This document shows positions 5,062 to 10,537 of a stretch of DNA of 10,537 nt, in pieces (the first letter of the stretch is position 1; each line of letters begins with the position of its first letter). The DNA is from Spirulina sp. DLM2.Bin59 (lineage in GTDB: Bacteria; Cyanobacteriota; Cyanobacteriia; Cyanobacteriales; Spirulinaceae), in NCBI GenBank assembly GCA_007693875.1, contig RECT01000201.1:1-10537 (forward strand), in the 5' to 3' direction. Position numbers and translations under genes: made by a program. A model generated the notes under the pieces. That model did no database searches. It had not been told where the DNA came from and saw nothing but the letters and a program-made list of their open reading frames with translations.

Positions 5062-8000
5062 AAAATCAGTGGCTCCCAATTCAGTAATTTCTGGGGTCAG
5101 GGTGATGCTCCGCTCCCCACTGATTAAATAATTGCCGTCTAGGTAAACCTCCCTTCGCAACAGACCTAACTGCGCTTGGCGCAAGGCTTCTGCCTTAATG
5201 GGGGCCTGTTGCAACTGTTGATAGAATGCACTCATTAACCCTAAAGTACCGGCATCGCTCACATACCACAAACTCCCCAAAGCAGACTTGACCCCCGCCT
5301 GTACCGCTAACCCCGCAAAGCCGAGTTCGGCTTCTTCACTCCCTAAAGCCGTGCGACAGGCACTTAAAACCAACAACTCCACCGGCGGATCATGGAGGCC
5401 CAATTCTCGAATCCGATCTAGGGTGAGTCGCTCCTGCCAAAACTCAATGTAGGAGTTAGCGGGACTCCCCGCCTTAAATTCTCCATGGGTTCCCAAATGA
5501 ATCAGGGTAAAGGGTTGCTGGGAGCGGGCGGCTCGGAACTGGTTGGGGGTAAAACTTTCATTGAGGAAGGCTTGACCGGATCCTGCTTCCTCGGTAATAA
5601 AACCCAGTTCTAGGGGAACGGCGGGTAAAGGTTCTTGATTGGTGAATTCAGAGGCCCCCATGGCTAGGATAGGTAAGTTACGAACGGAGCGATAGGTGCG
5701 ATCGGTGAGGGAAAGGCTGGGCATCAATCCGAGGCTGTAGCGTTCAATTAAAAAGTTTTCGCCATCGTGGAGGGCAGCAAAGGGGATGAACCGCAACCCT
5801 GCATCGGCAATGAAGGCGAGATTTTGGATCTCTTGGGCGGTTAAGTCTGCTTCTAGGGGCAGGATTAATCGTTCATAGAGTTGTTGTGCTAGGGGTAAAT
5901 AGGCTTGGGTTCCGGGCCGGGTGATTGTGCGGGTAAAACGGTTGGCGAGGGCGACGATTTCCCGGCGTTTAATGCCCAGTCGCTTTAAAATCGGTTCACC
6001 GGAACTGGTGATCAGGACAATTTCTAGCTCGTCGGTGTCTTGCCCTGGGGCGAGTTCTAGGGGGGATTGACTGAGGTTGGCATGGGCCATGAGCGATCGC
6101 GTCAATGCTCGATTCCGCTGAATCCCTTGGGGTACAAAGGTATAGTAAACCAAGCCGGATTTCACCCCCGTTTGATTTTCAATTTGCTGGAGTGTGCCCT
6201 GGGCTGTGGCTAAGGTAATTTCGGGGATATTGTTCAATCCTAAATGACGGGCATAGGCTTGGTTGATGGTGGATTCAACCTTGGCAAAAACCTGGTCTAG
6301 GATTACCTCATTGTTGGGCTGGAGGGCGATCGCATTTTCCAAGGCCGAAAACGGCTTTTGGGGATCTTCGCAATGGGGTTGGCAGGTTTCGGAGACTGTG
6401 GGTTGTGGCTCCGGGGGGGGTGGTGGGGCTGGGAGATTGAATTCGTAGGCTCCGATATCAACCCGTCCGCCAAAAATCCGCGCATTGCCTCGCTGATCAA
6501 CCGTAACATTGGTGAGGGCATTACTTCCCCCATTAAGGGCAGGACTCCCCGGTAAGAGGGCATGGGTGGCGGTGGGGCCGCCATTGTTCCGTAATGGCCC
6601 CAATAGGGGATCAACATTGGTGATATTGGTGGCGTTAATCGGGCTGATAATGCCATTGGTATTGCCAATTAAGTTAAACGCTAAGACACCCTCTGCAAAA
6701 TTACCCATCACATCGGGATGTGTTGCTGCTATGTTCTTCGCCACAATGGTATTGGTGATCACGCTTTGGGTGTTATCGTTCATCAAATATAAGCCACCGC
6801 CAGTATTGGCTTGATTGAAGGCGATCGTGCTATTGCGAATCGTGATTGGGTTTGTTGTACCGACATAAATACCGCCACCAAAATTCGAGGCAGTATTGTT
6901 AGAAATGGTCGAATTAATTAGCGTTACTGTCCCATCGCTGTAAATCCCACCACCAGACAATGCGAAATTACTGGAAACAGTCGAATTAATTAGCGTTACT
7001 GCCTCTTGGCTGTAAATCCCACCACCAAAAAATGCCAAATTACTGGAAACAGTCGAATGGGTCAGTGTTACTGATCCCTCACTATAAATTCCAGCACCCA
7101 CATTATTGCTGCCTCCAGTAATTGTTAAATAATCAAAAATTGTTGCTACAGATTCGACACTAAAAATGCTGAAATCAGTCGTAGAATCTCGTTGAATTGT
7201 GATATTGTTTCCTTCCCCTGTAATCCTTAATGGCTGGGTAATTGTTGGCAATGCTGCCGTGAGGTTGATCAACGTTATTCCCGGAGCAAAACGAATCGTG
7301 TGGGGAACCGTCACAGCCTCTAAATTTGCTGCGGTAATCGCAGATGCTAAGGTTGGCGTTGCCACAGCACCCACAGTAAAGGTAGCTAATCGTCCTTGCC
7401 AACCTGCTAAGGTTTCTATTCTGAAGGGATTAAGTATTTCTAAATCTCCCGTGCGATATTCTAGTTGCCAATCCCCCCCGTAATTTTCACTCCCTGTCGC
7501 ATTCGTCGAAGCCGCCACCGTTGCCCCCGTTAACTCTGCTAACGTATTGACAAACCCTTCGCCAATGGCCCCCAAGGCCGTAAAACAACTGTAAATCAAC
7601 AGTGCCGCATTGGGTGCTAACTGTTCCCCCCATTGCTGAATTGCGCCTTGATAATCGCCAATATTTTCATGATTTAGCCAAGTTTTCCCCAGCCATAAAT
7701 TGCCTTGATGACCCTCTGCAATGATATTCAGTTCATCAATGGGTTCTTTGACCCGCTCTAGGGCTGAATGAATCGCTTTCACTCCTTCCTGCTCTGGCAA
7801 AATCAGACTTGAAACTGTGCCTAACCTGCCCCCATAGAGTAAATCGTAGGGCTGATCTGCTCGCCAATCAATAATATTAACCGCCCAAGGTTGGGCTAAA
7901 TCTTCCGGCAATAAAACAACGGTGGGGGCGTGGTGGTTGCCCGTATAAATGAGTTTAGGATCAAGGGGGGATACTTTTTGGGCAGCAATAAGATCTACGG

Positions 8001-8808
8001 TATGCCCTTTAACTGAATTCGTAATCATCACTTCCCCTGAATTAACAGCCATGGGTATATTAAGCCCAGATCCGGTTAAGAGAGCTGGTAGATCTAAAGC
8101 GGTAATCCCTGCGGCTAATTGACTGGCTTCGACTTCAACGGTGAGCAACATTCCCGGTTGAGCCAGACGCACTAAGCTCGTTCCCGGCACTGCTGCGAGG
8201 GTGACATGATCCCCCGAAATTGTGCCGGTATTTACCACAGTTCCCCCGATTAGGCTGATATTACCAGGGGTGGTTAAATTTCCCCCATTGATAATTCCCC
8301 CCGGTTGGGCATTTAAAAAAGAGAACTGATTAGGATTGCCGATCAATGCACTGTAATCATTGCTGCCAAAGGCATTAAACCAACCGCCATCAAAACCAAT
8401 GCGATCCGCTGTTGTGGCCGTAAAACTGCCGGGAATATCTAAACTTGACCCCGACCCGAAGATCATCCCCGCCGGGTTCATCAGGTATAAATTGGCATTG
8501 CTGCCCGTCACCTGCAATAACCCGTTAATCACTGAGGGATCGCCCCCCGTCACCCGCCCTAAAATATTCTCAATGCCGGGCTGACTGAGAAATTGGGCGA
8601 TTTCCCCGGCGTTGAGGCCGAATTGTTGGAAACTGTGGAAGAGATTCGCGCCGGCCTCTGTGCCCCCCGTGATGCGATAGGTTTGCCCTTGGTAGTCGAT
8701 GACCGTGCCGGTACCATCGGGGGTGATGGTTTGGCTATAGGTTGGCTGGAGAGGAAAGTTGAGGCTGAGGAGGGAAAGGATCCCAATTTTAATAAATGGA
8801 TGATCCAT
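5011..8808 (-). CDS. Exported TPS-DUF4347-beta-helix-CHAT protein, array copy 2 (caspase-like cysteine protease)
   Basis: This complete 1265-residue paralogue of copy 1 has: a signal peptide at about 1-25 (MDHPFIKIGILSLLSL..., cleavage near TYS|Q); a TPS domain at about 27-285 with NPAGMIFG at 111-118; DUF4347 at about 297-474 with EGHQG (His367) and IYSC (Cys408); a beta-helix at about 475-730; an anchor-Q type segment at about 741-790 (NNGGP, VDQRG, VDIGAYEF); a short Pro-rich linker; CQPHC (Cys809, Cys813); and CHAT at about 970-1265. The CHAT dyad is His1108 in HLGTHGEF (codon 5485-5487) and Cys1151 in LSACRTALG (codon 5356-5358). Start is ATG at 8806-8808, chosen because the signal peptide follows at once; no ribosome site is evident. 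The gap to copy 3 is 93 bp, so co-transcription is possible. Compared with copy 1 the linker is much shorter, and the beta-helix holds a young 24-residue repeat. The gene has only two HIP1 sites, against seven in copy 1. Protease activity is inferred from the intact dyad; substrate unknown. Confidence 0.92.
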   Translation of the reverse strand: MDHPFIKIGILSLLSLNFPLQPTYSQTITPDGTGTVIDYQGQTYRITGGTEAGANLFHSFQQFGLNAGEIAQFLSQPGIENILGRVTGGDPSVINGLLQVTGSNANLYLMNPAGMIFGSGSSLDIPGSFTATTADRIGFDGGWFNAFGSNDYSALIGNPNQFSFLNAQPGGIINGGNLTTPGNISLIGGTVVNTGTISGDHVTLAAVPGTSLVRLAQPGMLLTVEVEASQLAAGITALDLPALLTGSGLNIPMAVNSGEVMITNSVKGHTVDLIAAQKVSPLDPKLIYTGNHHAPTVVLLPEDLAQPWAVNIIDWRADQPYDLLYGGRLGTVSSLILPEQEGVKAIHSALERVKEPIDELNIIAEGHQGNLWLGKTWLNHENIGDYQGAIQQWGEQLAPNAALLIYSCFTALGAIGEGFVNTLAELTGATVAASTNATGSENYGGDWQLEYRTGDLEILNPFRIETLAGWQGRLATFTVGAVATPTLASAITAANLEAVTVPHTIRFAPGITLINLTAALPTITQPLRITGEGNNITIQRDSTTDFSIFSVESVATIFDYLTITGGSNNVGAGIYSEGSVTLTHSTVSSNLAFFGGGIYSQEAVTLINSTVSSNFALSGGGIYSDGTVTLINSTISNNTASNFGGGIYVGTTNPITIRNSTIAFNQANTGGGLYLMNDNTQSVITNTIVAKNIAATHPDVMGNFAEGVLAFNLIGNTNGIISPINATNITNVDPLLGPLRNNGGPTATHALLPGSPALNGGSNALTNVTVDQRGNARIFGGRVDIGAYEFNLPAPPPPPEPQPTVSETCQPHCEDPQKPFSALENAIALQPNNEVILDQVFAKVESTINQAYARHLGLNNIPEITLATAQGTLQQIENQTGVKSGLVYYTFVPQGIQRNRALTRSLMAHANLSQSPLELAPGQDTDELEIVLITSSGEPILKRLGIKRREIVALANRFTRTITRPGTQAYLPLAQQLYERLILPLEADLTAQEIQNLAFIADAGLRFIPFAALHDGENFLIERYSLGLMPSLSLTDRTYRSVRNLPILAMGASEFTNQEPLPAVPLELGFITEEAGSGQAFLNESFTPNQFRAARSQQPFTLIHLGTHGEFKAGSPANSYIEFWQERLTLDRIRELGLHDPPVELLVLSACRTALGSEEAELGFAGLAVQAGVKSALGSLWYVSDAGTLGLMSAFYQQLQQAPIKAEALRQAQLGLLRREVYLDGNYLISGERSITLTPEITELGATDFSHPYYWSAFTMIGSPW
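6619..7386 (-). other. Beta-helix region of copy 2
   Basis: Residues about 475-730 contain GGGIY turns at about 595-599, 619-623 and 644-648, and a GGGLY turn at 670-674, in a right-handed beta-helix pattern. The first 100 residues share little with the equivalent part of copy 1, whereas the flanking DUF4347 and anchor-Q segments align closely. This is the most divergent part of the paralogues. Confidence 0.7.
6908..7100. repeat. 72-bp tandem repeat inside the beta-helix of copy 2
   Basis: The 22-mer beginning GTCGAATTAATTAGCG recurs at 6908 and 6980, with a diverged third copy at 7052, spaced exactly 72 bp. Flanking bases also match (for example TACTGGAAACAGTCGAAT shared by the second and third units). 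In the protein these are 24-residue units starting at residues 580, 604 and 628, of the form VTLxxSTVSSNxAxxGGGIY. Each unit is probably one beta-helix turn, so the repeat adds coils without shifting frame. Confidence 0.85.
7387..7920 (-). other. DUF4347 domain of copy 2, with a caspase-like His/Cys pair
   Basis: Residues about 297-474 parallel the copy 1 domain: VVLLPEDL, LNIIAEGHQGNLWLG, ALLIYSCFTALG, AASTNATGS, GGDWQLEYRTGD. His367 (codon 7708-7710) and Cys408 (codon 7585-7587) keep the 41-residue spacing. Conservation of both residues in both complete copies fits a functional site but does not prove one. Confidence 0.75.
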
Positions 8809-8901
8809 TGTGATTGTTGGTGATGGTTGCAGTGAAGATGGGTATTTATTGCTCTTGGGTAGATACCCTTGCGGGGGATTCTCTAGGGTGATTGAGGCGA
8901 T

Positions 8902-8952
8902 CTACCAAGGGCTACCAATCATCGTGAAGGCACTCCAATAGTAGGGATGGGA
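8902..8952. repeat. 51-bp exact direct repeat, 3' end of copy 3
   Basis: This is the partner of the repeat at 5011-5061. The two lie in the same orientation 3.9 kb apart, so recombination between them would delete or duplicate one whole gene unit. Confidence 0.9.
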
Positions 8953-10537
8953 GAGATTGACAGACCCTAACGCCAGTAATTCTGGCGGGAGGGAGAGGGT
9001 TTGATCGCCACTGATTAAATAATCGCCGTCGAGCGTGATTTCTCCCCGGAGCATCGCCAATTGTGCTTGGCGCAGGGCCTCGGCTTTGATGGGGGCGGTT
9101 TGTAATTTTTGGTAAAATCCACTCATTAACGCCAAGGTTCCTAAATCGCTCACATACCAAAGACTCCCCAGGGCAGATTTTACACCGGCCTGGATCGCAA
9201 ACCCCGCAAACCCCAATTCTGCCTCATTACTCCCCAAGGCGGTTCGACAGGCACTGAGGACTAAGAGTTCCACGGGGGGATTGTTTAAGCCCAGTTCCCG
9301 GATGCGATCGAGGGTGAGGCGATCGCCCCACAGTTCAATATAGGATTCTGCTGGGCTACCGGGGTTAAATTCCCCATGGGTTCCCAGGTGAATGATTTGA
9401 TAGGCATGGCGATCGCGGGCGGCTCGCAATCGCTCAAGGGTGAAGTCTGCATTGATCAGTTTTTCCCCGCTGCTAATTTCTTGGGTAATCAGATTTAACT
9501 CAAGGGGAACGGCGGGGAGGGGGGCCTGATGGGTAAATTCAGAGGCTCCCATGGCCAATATGGGTAGGCCTTGGATGGGTTGATAGGTATGTTCGGTGAG
9601 GGACAAGCTGGGCATGAGGCCAACGCTATATTTTGCAATCAGAAACTGTTCTCCATCATGGAGGGCGGCAAAGGGAATAAAGCGGAGGCCGGTATCGGCA
9701 ATAATGCCGAGGTGATCAATGCCATAACTGGCGAGATCTGTTTTGAAGGGGGCAATGAGCCAGCGGTAGAGTTCTTGGGCGGGTTGGAGATAATTGTGGT
9801 TGGAAACCCGGGCCATGGAGCGGGCTAATTGTGACACGGTGGCGGCAACTTGGCCGCGATTAATCCTCACTCGTTTTAAGATCGGCGTACCCGTGGGGGT
9901 GACAAGGACTAATTGTAGTTCATCGTTGGGGTCAAGGGTGTGGCTCCGTTGGGCCATGGGGAAGGGGTCGTCTAAAGATGCGCTGGCAAGGAGCGATCGC
10001 CCAAAATCTGCGGTTGTTTCTAACCCTGGGGGGACAAAGGTCATGTAGAGAATGGCAGGATTTTGGCCGGTTTGTTGGGCGATGCGTTGGAGGATGGCTT
10101 GGGCTTCTACGAGGGTGAGATCGGGGGTAGTGTCTAGGCTCAAATAATCCCGATATTCTTGGGTTATTTGCATTTCAAGTTCTTCTAAGCCAAGATCTAA
10201 AGGGCTTCTATCTGGGGTATCCGTTTGCAGTTGTTCAGCAAATTTAACCGCTAGTTCTGGTTTTTCTTGGGGTTCACAGGGGGCTAAACAAGGGATTTCT
10301 GGGGTTGGGGGATCTTCTGGGGTAGGTTTTAAAACATTGACGGGTTTGACTAGGGCAGGTTCTGGGTCAATAACAGGATCTGTGGGCAGTGGTTCTGGGG
10401 CGATAATGGGATCGATTGGCGGCGGTTGTGGGGGTATTTCTGGGGTTAACACCTGCACTTCGTAGGCTCCCATATCGACGATTTCATCAAAAATACGAGG
10501 TTTCCCGCGCTGATCCAGTGTTGTTGTGGTTAAGGCA
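8902..10537 (-). CDS. CHAT-domain protein, array copy 3; 5' part lies beyond the right edge
   Basis: The frame is open from the right edge to the TAG at 8902-8904. An ATG at 10471-10473 is not the start. Coding continues upstream of it for 21 more codons that read ALTTTTLDQRGKPRIFDEIVD, matching the anchor-Q segment of copies 1 and 2 (VDQRG...VDIG-YEF). The visible 544 residues therefore begin inside that segment, after an unseen beta-helix. Numbering from that internal Met, there follow a long Pro/Glu/Asp linker (10-60), CLAPC (Cys62, Cys66), and a CHAT domain at about 225-523 with His366 (codon 9376-9378, HLGTHGEF) and Cys409 (codon 9247-9249, LSACRTALG). The end, YYWSAFTMIGSPW, is the same as in the other copies. 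By analogy the full protein should carry a signal peptide, TPS and DUF4347 at its N-terminus, but that part is not seen. It is the first gene transcribed of the three visible copies. Confidence 0.92.
   Translation of the reverse strand, partial: ALTTTTLDQRGKPRIFDEIVDMGAYEVQVLTPEIPPQPPPIDPIIAPEPLPTDPVIDPEPALVKPVNVLKPTPEDPPTPEIPCLAPCEPQEKPELAVKFAEQLQTDTPDRSPLDLGLEELEMQITQEYRDYLSLDTTPDLTLVEAQAILQRIAQQTGQNPAILYMTFVPPGLETTADFGRSLLASASLDDPFPMAQRSHTLDPNDELQLVLVTPTGTPILKRVRINRGQVAATVSQLARSMARVSNHNYLQPAQELYRWLIAPFKTDLASYGIDHLGIIADTGLRFIPFAALHDGEQFLIAKYSVGLMPSLSLTEHTYQPIQGLPILAMGASEFTHQAPLPAVPLELNLITQEISSGEKLINADFTLERLRAARDRHAYQIIHLGTHGEFNPGSPAESYIELWGDRLTLDRIRELGLNNPPVELLVLSACRTALGSNEAELGFAGFAIQAGVKSALGSLWYVSDLGTLALMSGFYQKLQTAPIKAEALRQAQLAMLRGEITLDGDYLISGDQTLSLPPELLALGSVNLSHPYYWSAFTMIGSPW
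9304..9392. repeat. 89-bp near-identical patch shared by copies 1 and 3 (copy 3 side)
   Basis: This is the counterpart of 1163-1251, in the same orientation about 8.1 kb away. It includes a HIP1 site at 9319-9326, which matches the one at 1178-1185. Confidence 0.88.

Larger units (their letters stand above)
163..10000. repeat. Dispersed HIP1 octamers (GCGATCGC)
   Basis: Palindromic GCGATCGC occurs at 163, 1178, 1332, 1506, 1671, 1701, 2930, 4352, 6093, 6326, 9319, 9409 and 9993 (first base of each). Chance expectation at even base composition is about 0.16 in this length. HIP1 is a known over-represented motif of many cyanobacteria and is the best taxonomic clue here. Only two of the 13 fall between 4360 and 9318. 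Confidence 0.9.

Noticed and set aside
6908..7100. CRISPR array
   Set aside because: The 72-bp periodic repeat is in frame, encodes beta-helix coils and has no unique spacers.
8840..8868. GGGTA/TACCC inverted repeats in the 93-bp gap between copies 3 and 2
   Set aside because: Arms of five bases with a two-base or a long loop, no T-tract and no matching promoter hexamers. Too weak to call as terminator or operator.
10471..10473. ATG at 10471-10473 as the start of copy 3
   Set aside because: The frame stays open upstream to the window edge and encodes the DQRG...IVD part of the anchor-Q segment, so the Met is internal.
761..10537. CHAT genes as part of a type III-E CRISPR (Craspase/TPR-CHAT) or gasdermin defence system
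   Set aside because: No TPR repeats, no gRAMP/Cas7-like or gasdermin-like gene is in the window, and the proteins carry signal peptides and export domains.

Overview
The window looks cyanobacterial. The octamer GCGATCGC (HIP1), typical of many cyanobacterial genomes, occurs at least 13 times in 10.5 kb, where chance would give fewer than one. The large proteins also combine filamentous-haemagglutinin (TPS), DUF4347, beta-helix and CHAT modules, a mixture familiar from cyanobacteria. The sequence does not allow a genus to be named.

Layout. At the left edge (1-307, + strand) is the C-terminal end of a membrane protein, probably a sodium:solute symporter. It converges on a small four-helix membrane protein of the PF04020/YvlD 'phage holin family' (324-668, - strand). 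The rest of the window (761-10537, all - strand) is a tandem array of three paralogous giant genes, each ending in the same CHAT (caspase-like) protease domain. Transcription runs right to left: copy 3 (8902 to beyond the right edge, 5' end missing), copy 2 (5011-8808, 1265 aa, complete), copy 1 (761-4783, 1340 aa, complete), then the holin-like gene. The gaps are 93, 227 and 92 bp. Only the 227-bp gap (4784-5010) holds noticeable structure: inverted repeats and a weak promoter candidate for copy 1.

Architecture of the complete copies: signal peptide; TPS/haemagglutination-activity domain with an NPAG-[IM]-[IV]-FG motif; DUF4347; right-handed beta-helix with NSTI/GGGI repeats ending in a choice-of-anchor-Q type segment; Pro/Glu-rich linker with a CxxxC pair; CHAT domain with an intact His/Cys dyad. 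The reading is that these are exported proteins, possibly TpsA-type exoproteins, which carry a caspase-like cysteine protease to the cell surface or beyond on a beta-helical stalk. Most described CHAT proteins are cytoplasmic and TPR-linked. DUF4347 itself shows a His...Cys arrangement much like that of CHAT, so each protein may hold two caspase-like folds. No TpsB/Omp85 transporter is in the window, so the export route is inferred.

The ends of the proteins (TPS-DUF4347 and CHAT) are highly similar between copies, and the beta-helix in the middle differs. Stretches of near-identical DNA between copies (1163-1251 with 9304-9392; 5011-5061 with 8902-8952) suggest recent duplication or gene conversion. 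The biological role (antagonism of other cells, programmed death, matrix processing, defence) cannot be decided from sequence alone.
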